Below, piece after piece: positions 10,496 through 20,150 of a stretch of 64,000 nucleotides of DNA. Source of the stretch: Gnetum montanum (Eukaryota > Streptophyta > Gnetopsida > Gnetales > Gnetaceae); contig MNCI01002930.1 in the NCBI GenBank assembly GCA_015680685.1, forward strand, positions 53,962 to 117,961, written 5' to 3'. Position 1 is the stretch's first letter, and each line of letters opens with the position of its first letter. Position numbers and translations under genes: made by a program. The notes under the pieces are model-generated. The model saw only the letters and a list, made by a program, of their open reading frames with translations. It had not been told where the DNA came from and did no database searches.

Positions 10496-12385
10496 CCACC
10501 TATGTTGATCATTTGAGGCCCTCAATTTATTTTTAATTTTTTTTTACAAATTTCTTTAACTTTTCTTGTTTTTGTTTGTAACATCGTTTATACTCTTTTA
10601 TTTCCTTGTGTGTTTGTTTATTTTGATAGGTTCGTCACCTAATAAGTGCTCTTGATGGTGGTATGAACTGTATTCTATTGATTGCCAATGTTTGGTTTTT
10701 ACCTTGAAGTTATATTGTTGATATTAAGGTATGGTTCTTTTGATATAATAGGCAATGAGTCCACATCGTCTATGCATCCATAAATTTCTATGGTCTCTCT
10801 TGGCTTGGAACTATATAGTTCCTTTCTTAATAATAGAACTATCAACGAATTGGTGACTGGGCATTTCTCAAACTAAGGAAGGACTCAAGGATTGAAAAGG
10901 GTGTGACTTCAAGGGGATTTGATGCATTTGTGCTAGCCATTCTCTTGGGTGCTTGATTGTTTTCTTCTTGAGTTTTCCTTACCATTCCAACGTTGCTCCA
11001 TTATCGGGAAGTCGAGTTAATAAAAATAATAAGATTTTGCATGGTGTGATTCTTACGCAAAAAAGAAGAAGAAGAAGAAGAAGAAGAAGAAGAAGAAGAA
11101 AGAAAGTGAGAATTCAAAGCACACCCCTTAGATGAAATACTCATATGGACTACAAGAACTAGTTATGAAACTAAACAAACATGTTCCCTCTAACTAAGGC
11201 CCTTTCTTACTTCCTACTTTTCCCTTTCTTGTTTCCTAAGATTGGTGGTGACTCTTTGGCAGAAGCATTCCTGTTACTTCAAGTGGATGGATTGGCCAAA
11301 TGTATTGATGCGAAGTCACTGGATGTGGATTTTTTGAGGCAAGATTTGGAATGAGATCTACTAAGTCACATTAACCATTAATACACAAGGGGATGTACAC
11401 CACCTTGTTCTTGTGATTCCATTCCATTCTCTTCTCCTCATCATTCGTTCTCCATTTTCCACCTCATTTCCAGTTGTATCAATAGTCTATATTTTGGTTG
11501 ATGCATTATTTTCTTTTTGGTAAATTCTTGTGGTTAAGACTTTAACCCTTGCTTCCAAATGACATTTTCAGAGCCTACGGACTCTTTGAATGTGGGTTTG
11601 TCAGGGCATTAAAGGCATGAGCCTGCTTTTGGGAGGACCCACTGACATTCCTATTTCATGCATCAATTAACTTCTTTTCATTAAACATTTTTGTAATCAA
11701 CATTTGTTGTGTTCATTTCCACCTCTGACATCCATTTTATCGACATTGCCGTTGTCTCTTTATCTCCATCATTCTTTTTCCTTATCTTTTTCTATTCTAT
11801 CACTACTAGAGATTTGCTCTTAGTCATGGGGGTATCCTGGTCCAATTTTTTCAATTTTCTCCTTACCCCTACACCTTGGGTAGTCACCAGTGTTATAGCT
11901 CCAGAATCCATATTAGCCATATCACAACTTAGCTAAGGGACTTTACACCGAAGCAAGGTATCAGCTACATTGTCATTTATTTACCCTTGCTAATATGTGA
12001 CTGTGTTGTGTGTGTAGATGGCAATCATACAACAATGGATTGGACCTCGAGGAAATACTTAGGATGGACTAGTGATGGAATCGTTATGCAAGGAACGAGA
12101 TTGATGAAGCGCTTATGGACAGACAACGGAAAGTGCAATCTTGGCGTCGGCAGCAACAGACTTCTTTTTTTCTTTTCTCTCTTGTCTCTTCTCTCTCAAC
12201 TACCAAATAAGGCTAGATGTCAAATGTACATAGTGTTCACTCTTGTTGTCATGAACACTAATGTTGCCATGTATTGTAATGACAATCCGTTCACATGTCA
12301 CCCCATTCACCATTAGTGTCATTCAAGTTAATAATCCCATACCTTCCCAATATTTTGTAAGGAACTTGAGGATGAGTTTTCATTT
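10496..12385 (+). other. 3' noncoding spacer of element B
   Basis: About 1.9 kb between pol and the terminal polypurine tract, T-rich at first. It holds a (GAA)n microsatellite at 11064-11103. Near 12018 a GTGTAG|ATGGC start matches the context of the extra-ORF start in C, D and F, but only short frames follow. 12320-12385 (AATAATCCCATACCTTCCCAA and on) matches the 3' end of E just before its polypurine tract. Confidence 0.6.
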
Positions 12386-12398
12386 AGTCATGGGGGTA
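12386..12398 (+). promoter_or_regulatory. Polypurine tract of B
   Basis: AGTCATGGGGGTA abuts the 3' LTR and is the plus-strand priming site. Confidence 0.85.
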
Positions 12399-13196
12399 TG
12401 ATGAGCCACGATATCACATCCACAATATCGTGCCCGCCCCAGGATATCGCGGCCTGCCACAATGTCTATAAATAAGAGGCGGCTTTCCTTGTTTTAGGCA
12501 CTTAGACTTAGAACCTTAGCTAAACTCTTATAGTTTTACCATTCTAGAGTTAGAATAATTTCCATGTGTCCATAGTAGGAGTCTTAAAGTGATTAGATCT
12601 TTATTTGAGCAAATTGTACCTGAGCATACATTTGTGTACAACAATAAAGACGAACTTTATGATAAACTTTGCAGCATAAGGATTAAGATAATAGTAATTA
12701 ATTATTGTTGAATGTCTAAATGCTTTCCTAGTTAATTAATCTCTTTCTCAACCCTTGATTCTCCTAGTTAAGTACACTCAGTACGACCACTTTGAGCATG
12801 TGTGTAGCACTTGGTAACCCAGTAACGAGTAGCATTTGGTAATCCCTATAGCGTTGCATTGGTTCAGGATGGGTGCGGCAAGTGGGAACGGATATTGGTG
12901 TTAGGACAATCAGAACTTAGTTAGTTAATAGTTAATGAAAGTTAGTCACTTAGTTCTCCTTACCTTCTCCTATTAGCATAAGACCTTAAAAAGATAGAAG
13001 TTATAAAAATCATATACCTCAAACTTACTTAACCATACAACTGCGAAAATACAAGTAAGTTTGGGAGGACAACGATTGATTAACTCTAAGTGTTCCATTA
13101 AGGTGCATAAGCACTTAGTCCTTGGAGTTCGACTGGATTGCATGTGAAACACTTGTATTCGTATGGTTGAGTGTAGGGGTACCTTGCCACTCATCA
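12399..13196 (+). repeat. 3' LTR of element B
   Basis: 798 bp, TGATGAGCC...CACTCATCA. TATAAATA is at 12467-12474 and AATAAA at 12643-12648. The GATATC array (12407-12462) keeps the 33 bp that the 5' LTR lacks. Confidence 0.95.
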
Positions 13197-13201
13197 CCAA
13201 T

Positions 13202-13636
13202 ATTAAAATTTTAATAAGAAAAAAGATTCATGAATATTAATTGAATAAATATACCTACTATTTTTTCTTTATATATTCATAATATATATCTATAATTTGG
13301 TTGTGATAATCTTTTCTTGTTACAAAAAATCAAATGAATTTGGAGAAGGGGTGATTTATTAATGTGAATTAAAACCATAAAAAAGATAATACCACAAACA
13401 ATAATCCTTAACAAAGGCCAAGGGTTACAAAGTAATCGTCCAACACTTGTAACCAAAAAATAGTAAAGTAAATTGCACCCTGTGGATGGAATGATTACTA
13501 CTAAAACTTAAAAACTCTAATAATCTACACTTGTCAAAAGAAATTTATACTAGTTTAGTTATATATTTATTATTTATCTAAAAGAATCTTTTTCTTTTTC
13601 AAATTAATGAAATCCCATAATTGATTTATTGAGAAT
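13202..13636. other. Unassigned A/T-rich DNA between B and H
   Basis: I see no coding frame and no match to the other repeats of the window. Confidence 0.5.
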
Positions 13637-14491
13637 TGATGAGTGGTAGGTACTTCTACTCCCAATGATACAAATCACAAGCGTTCATGAATGATCTAGT
13701 CGAATTTTATGGATGGGACTAGTTGTGGCACCTAGATTGTTAAGCATTGATCATAGGACACTATCTTTTCACTTGGACTTGTGGTAGCTTGGTCACATAT
13801 GGTTTAGTACAAAGTGAGGCATATGATAATTGATATTGTTAGGCCCTGATTATTTGTAGCGATAAACATAATTGGTAATGAAATTTACTCCTAAGTTTAA
13901 GTAATGATAGTAATGTAAATCTACTCTAGCCTAGAGTGATGAGCATCCAGTGCTAGCTTACTGTACACATTTTGGGCTCATGTAACCATTTTTGGGTTAG
14001 CAAGCATTATGATATGAGGCAAACCAAGCAATAATACTACTAGGATTACCAAACGATTACACTTAAGTGCTTGAAACTAGTCGTACTCATTCTACTTTAC
14101 TAATGAACAAGTAAAGTAAAATACTTGGGAATGTAAATGATTAAACTAATAAAACAATAAAAACTATGCTAAGTAAAATAGTAAAACTAAGTGGATGTTG
14201 CAATGATGTAAAGTAATCTTGATCTTTATTTATGGACATGAACTATGCCCAAGTACACTTCACTTGAATAAGGATTCCATACAACTACTCAACACCACAC
14301 TACGGACATTCACTCTATTGCTAAAACTATTAAATGAAACTACAGGAGTCTACCTAAGGGTGGAATGAAAGTTGTTGTTCAGACCATGCGCCTAAGTGTC
14401 ATATTTATATACCTACATGTGTCTGTGATATTTGATGTTCGACATTGTAGCTTATGCCCCAATATCGAATACTTGATATCATAGCCAATCA
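13637..14491 (-). repeat. Solo LTR H
   Basis: 855 bp LTR on the minus strand. Its inner end reads TGATGAGTGG...CCAATGATAC on the plus strand, like the other minus LTRs. TATAAATA (minus) is at 14402-14409, with an ATATTCGATATT-type array upstream at 14428-14485. Neither a primer site on the left nor a polypurine tract on the right is present, so the internal part is gone, as after LTR-LTR recombination. No clear target duplication is visible. The outer end (CAATCA) is less certain than the inner one. Confidence 0.75.
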
Positions 14492-14745
14492 AAATATGGC
14501 TTATTAAGAATTAATTTTCATATTGGAAAATAACATTCATCGATGTAAAGTCTCTCTTAATAATTCTTGTGAAAAAAGTTCATCTCTTTGGTCCAATATT
14601 ATGACAATGATTACTTATTTTTGGTCACAAAGTATGCTCAATAAATACAAATAATAATTCTCATGAAAAGCTTAATCTTTTAGCTTAGCATTATAATGAT
14701 AATTATTTTTGTGATAACTCTTCTTGATCCTATTAAGCATGTAAA

Positions 14746-15500
14746 GTCAATTTCTACAACTTTTGGTTTTCGTAGATATTTTTTATTGGAATTAATATTT
14801 TTAATCACTAAAAAGAATCGGTATTACAAGTAAAAGGAAAGATGTATCTTTAGCCAATTATGTATTATAATCTTTCTAATTCTTGTAACTTTTGTCCTTG
14901 TGAAGGACATGTGTTTAATGCTTGTCCTTTTTTGCTTAAGCAAAAAATTCTAAAGAAAATAAAAAATGGGTTTAATTTAAAGATAAAATAAACTAATATG
15001 AAGTTGAAGATATGAAAAAATTAGGTTAATGTCAATAATAAGAATGATCATATGGTAAGACATAATCCAAAGAAGACATAAGTTCCTATGCATATTTTTA
15101 CTAGTATTAGAGAAAGTACTAATTAGTCCAAATAGATAGTTCATAAGGCAAAATTTTCCTTCTCTGACAAGAAGACTATTAACTTGAAGATTAAAACTAG
15201 TGTTAATAAGAAGGTTATAGTGGATGATGAAGATTCTCAATATAAGATTAATAACAAGTGATGAGGTGAAGAGCTTCCATAAGTGGTACCACTTTCTTGC
15301 TTTGATACAAATATTGGTATTTAGCCATAATCCTCTATCTCAAATCCTTTGCTATTTTAAGTTCAATCATGGATGTTGAAAAATGATGTAAATTTTGTTA
15401 GGACTAGGACCTTCCTCCCTACTAATAGTTAATTTTCTTTACTTATTTTTTTCAATGTATCAATTGTAAGGTTGTTCAACTAAGTAGATAATCCTAAAAT
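14746..15500 (+). pseudogene. LINE ORF1 relic with CCHC knuckle
   Basis: Plus-strand copy of the LINE family also seen inverted at 2905-3672. An intact CX2CX4HX4C knuckle is encoded at 14884-14925 (CNFCPCEGHVFNACP), followed by a Lys-rich stretch, as in L1-type ORF1 proteins. 15240-15500 is the following noncoding part, which also matches the inverted copy (for example ATCTCAAATCCTTTG and AAATTTTGTTAGGA). Frames are interrupted. The upstream half of ORF1 is not recognisable and may have been displaced by LTR H. Confidence 0.55.
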
Positions 15501-15575
15501 TGGAAATCTTTCCCTTCCATATTTTTTTTTCCAATGATATTTACTCAATGTCAAGCTTGATGTACTCATTATTAA

Positions 15576-15844
15576 NNNNNNNNNNNNNNNNNNNNNNNNN
15601 NNNNNNNNNNNNNNNNNNNNNNNNNNNNNNNNNNNNNNNNNNNNNNNNNNNNNNNNNNNNNNNNNNNNNNNNNNNNNNNNNNNNNNNNNNNNNNNNNNNN
15701 NNNNNNNNNNNNNNNNNNNNNNNNNNNNNNNNNNNNNNNNNNNNNNNNNNNNNNNNNNNNNNNNNNNNNNNNNNNNNNNNNNNNNNNNNNNNNNNNNNNN
15801 NNNNNNNNNNNNNNNNNNNNNNNNNNNNNNNNNNNNNNNNNNNN
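15576..15844. other. Assembly gap (N run)
   Basis: 269 undetermined bases. The gap cuts the 3' part of the SINE-like copy on its right. Confidence 1.
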
Positions 15845-15951
15845 ATATATAGTCTAATTAGAACTTTAAAACTTAGCATTGCCCACTAGAATCAAACCCA
15901 TGACTTGTTGTTTTCAAATCAACAATCTTACCACTAAGTTAAGACCTCATT
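15845..15951 (-). repeat. SINE-like copy 4 (cut by gap)
   Basis: The minus strand reads AACTTAGTGGTAAGATTG (A-box-like), CATGGGTTTGATTCTAG (B-box-like), then TGGGCAATGCTAAGTTTTAA. The tail is lost in the N run. Confidence 0.6.
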
Positions 15952-15959
15952 GTTTTAAA

Positions 15960-16447
15960 ACTAAATTTAGACTAAGAATTATCCATTGGAATTAAATGTT
16001 ATAGAATGGAGCCTTTCCCTATGATTGGTGTCCCTATTGTACCCATTCCCAAATAATGCTAATGCTTAATTATTACCATGTTGATTATGGAAAGATACCA
16101 TTTGAGAATAAGGACATGACAATTGATAGTTGGCCTCTTGACTAAAATAATGTATACAACTTTTTAATATAATTAATGGTTTTGCCTCTTGGTCAAAACA
16201 ATGTCTGGATCTTCGTAATGCAATTCAAAATTGACCTCTCTACTAAAACAATAGACAATACATCCTAGTTTTGAATCAGAAATCCTGGTAATTATAGAGA
16301 CATGGAAAAAGGAAAACCAATAGAGATTGGGCAAAAGAAACCGTAAGGGTAATTTTGTAAAATCAGCCAAAGCAAAAAGTACAAGAAAACCCTAGTTGGC
16401 TATAACCTCCAGCTTCTATCCATAATTCCATGCGTAAAAATGGACAA
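15960..16447. other. Unassigned sequence
   Basis: A/T-rich, no supported gene. Three loose repeats of a TTGGCCTCTTGACTAAAATAA-like phrase occur at 16130-16250. Confidence 0.4.
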
Positions 16448-16923
16448 CATCTCAAAATGAACAAATAGGCAAAGACAAGACAGGAGAGATACCAATTTAA
16501 ATAAAATAATAAATATCAAATTTTAAGAACACTGAACAGATACCCATATCTTTCTGTCTCGGAGGCAACATCCCAAACAGTATACAGTGATAAAAGAAGA
16601 CCGTGGCTTCATGCAATAGACTGTAGTTTTAATCTTTAACTGAGGAATTTGACGTGCTATGGAAAACTGACTAGAATTTATTAAAAACCCATAAAAACAT
16701 GAACCATGTCCTTGTATCAAAATTTTGGCTAATGTATTCGAGATAAATGTAGAAATCCAGTGGCTTGTAACACAGAATTCAAAACAGAACAACTAATACA
16801 CTTAAAAAAACTACTCATTTGCAAAGATTCAAGAAACCTGGTAAAAGTAAATACAATGAATCCATAGCATGAAGCAGAACCAGCACTAACATTTCATCTT
16901 TCCCAATGTTACATGATCCTACA
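16448..16923. repeat. Diverged tandem duplication, unit 1
   Basis: Matches unit 2 (17087-17608) in the same order. Shared blocks are AGACCAATTTAAATAAA-like, GGCTTCATGCAATAGAC, GTAGTTTTA.TCTTTAACT, TTTGCAA.GATTCA.GAAACC, and CATTTCATC before ACATGATCCT. The ACATGATCC at its end corresponds to the 3' end of the B3-like frame in unit 2, so it may be a copy of that gene's 3' flank. Confidence 0.65.
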
Positions 16924-17086
16924 ATAACTATCACAAATGCAACGTCCTAACATTAGAGAGGCAGTATTCCTGGACTCTTTATGAAATGGCGGGTAAAATT
17001 AAACGCCATATATACAGAAGACCATTTAGCTTGTGCCAGTTTCCAAAGCTAAAAGCTTCGGTTCCACCGATAAAATAATTGAGAAT

Positions 17087-17608
17087 ATCTCAAAATAAAT
17101 ACCTATTTAAATAAGAAAACTGGAGAAAGACCAATTTAAATAAACGTCAACTTCAATATCTAAAATGAAAGCTTAAGAGATACCCATAGCACTTTGTTCC
17201 AATGGAAGGCAACCTAAGAAGAACATGGCTTCATGCAATAGACAGTAGTTTTATTCTTTAACTAATGGATTTTACGTGATACCACAAACTCAGCAGAGAT
17301 TATACCAAAAATAATAATCCAACAATCCAGTAATAAAGAATTCAAAACTAAACGATTCAGTAATCCAGCAATAAAAATGAATCTTGTCCTTGCATCAAAC
17401 TTGTAGCTAATGCATTCAAAATATTTCCAATAATCCAGTAACAAAGAATTCAAAACTAAACTGAAAACACTTTAAGAATCCATCATTCCTTTGCAAGGAT
17501 TCAGAAACCTGGCAAAAGTAAACCCTAAACAATCACTCCACATACAGCATGAAAAAGAACAATCACTAACACTTTCATCTCTCTGTATGGATGTTGTCAC
17601 ATGATCCT
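17087..17608. repeat. Diverged tandem duplication, unit 2
   Basis: Second unit, about 640 bp downstream of the first. It contains a further internal direct repeat of about 33 bp: AATCCAGTAATAAAGAATTC near 17323 and AATCCAGTAACAAAGAATTC near 17432. Its right end runs into the 3' end of the B3-like relic. Confidence 0.65.
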
Positions 17609-17905
17609 TTCAATGTAAAAGCATTGCTCCGAGTAGCTGTAGTAAAGTTTGAGATTCTGGTTAGCTTGGATGTTCATCTCCTGACGGAACTCGCTCCAAC
17701 CGCTGCGGAATGTGTAAGCATTCAGCCTTGGATAATGCTTGAATCTCCACTCCATAGTTTTGATCTCAATCAGCCGAGGATACTGCTGCCTCCTAATGCC
17801 TTTCACTGTGATTTCTACACTCACGTTTTGTTGAGGCCTCTTCTTTGTCTACTCGATTCAGCAGAAGCATGATGGCCTTGCCCACATCTGTTGGAATGGA
17901 TAACG
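17597..17905 (-). pseudogene. B3-type DNA-binding domain relic (frameshifted)
   Basis: Minus strand. An open stretch from about 17840 to 17597 encodes KGIRRQQYPRLIEI, then MEWRFKHYPRLNAYTFRSGW, then SEFRQEMNIQANQNLKLYYS and FYIERI. This fits the second half of a B3 domain: W.F......Y....GW..F, a loop, then a terminal strand. In another frame just upstream, 17888-17877 encodes DVGK in the context IPTDVGKAIMLLLNRV, like the SDVGKLNRLVIPK start of RAV/NGA-type B3 domains. DVGK and GW lie 187 bp apart (about 62 codons), which is right for one B3 domain. A frameshift or small intron separates the halves. B3 proteins are plant transcription factors. The match is by eye, and no complete gene is visible around it. 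Confidence 0.45.
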
Positions 17906-17907
17906 TG

Positions 17908-18255
17908 TTAGGGTTTGGAGGACAGGATGGTGAGCCTTATTTCCATTATTATCGGCATCCCCCTCAATTCCTTGTCAAAAGTATGCTGCAACTTCGGTCG
18001 AACACCAAATAAGAATGAGTTTTTATGTTTCTGGTTGATTGCTGTTGTTGTGCTGTGTTCGGGCTCATGGTGATAAAAAGTTAAGAGGCACAAAGGACAA
18101 ACACGAGAGGAAGAACAGACTGGATACGCAAATAGAACGCGTAAACACATATATAAAGCAGCTGCAGTGTTCCTGCGTTGAAGACGATGAGGACCAACAT
18201 TCTGCAGTTTGAGTATTCTTGAATCTTTTACAGCCGTTTGAAGATTCTTGAACAT
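17908..18255 (-). other. Open frame upstream of the B3-like relic, unrecognised
   Basis: A 115-codon open frame (MFKNLQTAVKDSRI...) directly upstream of and on the same strand as the B3-like relic, in a CpG-retaining stretch. I see no domain. It may be 5' exon or leader sequence of the broken gene, or chance. A plus-strand TATATAAAG lies at about 18150. Confidence 0.2.
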
Positions 18256-18872
18256 TTAACGGTATTTGGACCGTGCCTTATGTTTGAATCCAAGTATTTG
18301 TATACTACTTATCTGAACATTTTGTCTTGTGGGGTTTTTTTTTCTGGAGATGGCATAAGAGGATTAGTTTAACGGTCAACGTTGAAATTCTTGGCTTCAT
18401 CTTTGTGTTTTACTTATTGGCTGAATCATTATCATCTTTGTATTCCGTTTTTTCGGTTGCAGAAATTCGTTACTCATTCTCTGTTTTATCATGCTCATGT
18501 GAAAAATGAAAATGCGTGAGATTGGGATCGTGCATGTTGGAAGAACTTAGAAATCTCTATGTTAAACAAATTAGATTTAGCAGGAGCTTTTCCACATCGG
18601 CAGGATTTTGAGTCTCTTTTTGGTTTGCCAATAGGATGAATTGTAGTCTTTGAAAATGGAGGGTCTCTCTTTTCTTATTTGATAGAAAGGGTAGAGAAAA
18701 GAAAGGGGTCTAAAATCAAAAAATAAATGACAAACCACATGTTTGTACATAAACTCTAATAAGCTTTTAGCAGACAATACAATATAAATACTGATTTATG
18801 ATTTACTTATTTTCAAGTTCAAAACATAGGATATACTAAATAATAAAAGGTAATATTTTAAAAATATTTTGT
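18256..18872. other. Unassigned, partly gene-like flank
   Basis: I see no supported gene. Up to about 18550 the base composition is less A/T-rich and CpG sites remain; after that it returns to repeat-like sequence. Confidence 0.35.
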
Positions 18873-18966
18873 GGGGTGTTGGAACCCAAATTTTACCCTT
18901 AAGATATATGAGTAAATTATAATTGGGAGTTTCCAAAAGAGTCTTACTATTAGGCTAATACCTAAT
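18873..18966 (-). repeat. SINE-like copy 5 (internally deleted)
   Basis: Minus strand. The head TTAGCCTAATAGTAAGACTC and the tail ending GGTTCCAACACCCC are present, but the B-box part between them is missing. Confidence 0.5.
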
Positions 18967-19104
18967 CATTTCCTTTTAAGTATTTTTTGATTTCAAAATT
19001 AGTCTAAATCAAAACGTTGGGTAGGTGGGTGTGGGTCATTTGAGAACCGAAATAATTTGACTATAAGCATACTTTAAGACATATAGCCAACAAATATGAA
19101 AATG

Positions 19105-19262
19105 AAATTTTTATTTACATCCATTGAAACCCTTAAGATCTATCAGTACCATTGGTTAACACCTCATTGTTAGCCTTGATTGTGTTTCAAATTGGTAACC
19201 TATTGCATGAAAATCCTTGTCTAACAACAAGCTAACCACTTGAGCCACCTAACAATGCCATT
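19105..19262 (-). repeat. Second tRNA-derived repeat type
   Basis: The minus strand reads GTTAGGTGGCTCAAGTGGTTAG, a near-canonical tRNA D-arm / A-box (TGGCTCAAGTGG), followed by a B-box-like AATTTGAAACAC about 45 bp on. It differs from the main SINE-like family in sequence and tail. It is too diverged to be a functional tRNA. Confidence 0.45.
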
Positions 19263-19314
19263 TTTTGGGGCGAAAAGGTAGAGGTGGTAGTGTGTTGGGG
19301 CAGGCATGTGGGTA

Positions 19315-19470
19315 GGGGGTGTTGAAACCTAATATATTTGCTTACAAGATATTCACCCCTAAGACATATAGCCAAATTAGAATTTTATAACTCAATATTG
19401 CTTGTCAAAATCAAACCCATAACTTGAGGTTCCAAATTAAAAGTCTTACCTCTAGGCTAACACCTTATAG
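19315..19470 (-). repeat. SINE-like copy 6
   Basis: Minus strand: GTTAGCCTAGAGGTAAGACT (A-box region), CCTCAAGTTATGGGTTTGAT (B-box region), CAATATTGAGTTATAAAATT, and a tail ending AGGTTTCAACACCCC. Nearly full length. Confidence 0.65.
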
Positions 19471-19569
19471 CATAAGGCAAAAAAACTAAAGGTGGTATTG
19501 CAACCCCTACTCATACAATAAGGTATATGCAACTTGTAATAAAAGTGTCCTCTCACAAGATCACTTCAT

Positions 19570-19715
19570 TTCAATAGTGGTAGGACTTTTGATTTGAAAG
19601 CTCTAACTTATGGATTTGGTTTTAGTGGGCAATATTGAGTTATAAAATTCTAATTTAACTATATATATAGGGGGTAAATATTATTCTACAAAGGGTTTCA
19701 AGTTCCAACATACCT
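19570..19715 (+). repeat. SINE-like copy 7
   Basis: TCAATAGTGGTAGGACTTTT head, TATGGATTTGGTTTTAGTGG B-box region, CAATATTGAGTTATAAAATT, and an AGTTCCAACATACCTC tail. Confidence 0.6.
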
Positions 19716-19811
19716 CAAAATATAAGGATATCTCAAGTAAACTTAACTTATGAATTCATCCAATTGGATTACAATTTTAAATTAATTAGTGATTTTATTT
19801 TTATTAAATAT

Positions 19812-19970
19812 AAGATGTTACCTAGTGGTAAGACTCAATTTGGTAACTCCAAGTTATGGGTTCAATTTAATGGATAATACTAAGTAATAAAGTTCTAATT
19901 TGACTATATGTCTTGTGGGTAAATATTGTTAAAAAAGTATTTCAAGTTTCAACATCCCTTCAAATTTATA
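19812..19970 (+). repeat. SINE-like copy 8
   Basis: AGATGTTACCTAGTGGTAAG head, AGTTATGGGTTCAATTTAAT B-box region, AGTTCTAATTTGACTATATG body, and an AGTTTCAACATCCC tail. Confidence 0.62.
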
Positions 19971-19992
19971 CCAACTTTATATATACAAATAA

Positions 19993-20150
19993 TGAAGTGT
20001 TAGCCTAGTAATATGACTCTTAATTTGAAAGCTCTAAGTGATGCGTTCCATTCTAGTAAGTAATGTTGAGTTATAAATTTCTAATTGGACTATATATCTT
20101 AGGAGTATACCTATATTATAAGTATTTTAGGTTCCAATATTTTCAGCCCC
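19993..20150 (+). repeat. SINE-like copy 9
   Basis: GAAGTGTTAGCCTAGTAATA head, GTGATGCGTTCCATTCTAGT B-box region (altered), ATGTTGAGTTATAAATTTCT body, and a GGTTCCAATATTTTC tail. Third in a row on this strand, 20-100 bp apart. Confidence 0.62.

Larger units (their letters stand above)
6232..13196 (+). mobile_element. Ty3/gypsy element B, complete but lacking RT-RH-IN
   Basis: Full-length insertion of 6,965 bp: 5' LTR 6232-6996, primer site, gag, protease, fused pol remnant, spacer, polypurine tract and 3' LTR 12399-13196. Both sides carry a perfect 5 bp target duplication, CCAAT (6227-6231 and 13197-13201). The reading runs from protease straight into the extreme C-terminal part of the integrase region near 10340-10358, so reverse transcriptase, RNase H and integrase are deleted. 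Only a short stretch after an ATG at 12018 stands where the extra 3' ORF lies in its relatives. In the last 156 bp the LTRs differ at 10 sites, 9 of them transitions, so the insertion is not recent. Movement must have used proteins from elsewhere if the deletion came before insertion. Confidence 0.92.

Noticed and set aside
10953-11135. Arg-rich 60-codon frame in the B spacer
   Set aside because: The Arg run is translation of the (GAA)n/(AGA)n microsatellite at 11064-11103.
11987-12316. 109-codon frame in the B 3' region as a captured host gene
   Set aside because: A few CpG sites and charged residues are visible but there is no recognisable domain; it overlaps the conserved extra-ORF start context, so a remnant of that ORF is more likely.
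15500-15889. Open frames spanning the N run
   Set aside because: They are created by undetermined bases and have no coding support.
18327-18509. 60-codon hydrophobic plus-strand frame
   Set aside because: Short, no homology or start context; hydrophobicity comes from T-rich codons.
19105-19262. Possible functional tRNA gene
   Set aside because: An A-box-like arm is present, but no cloverleaf, acceptor stem or anticodon arm can be formed from the following bases.
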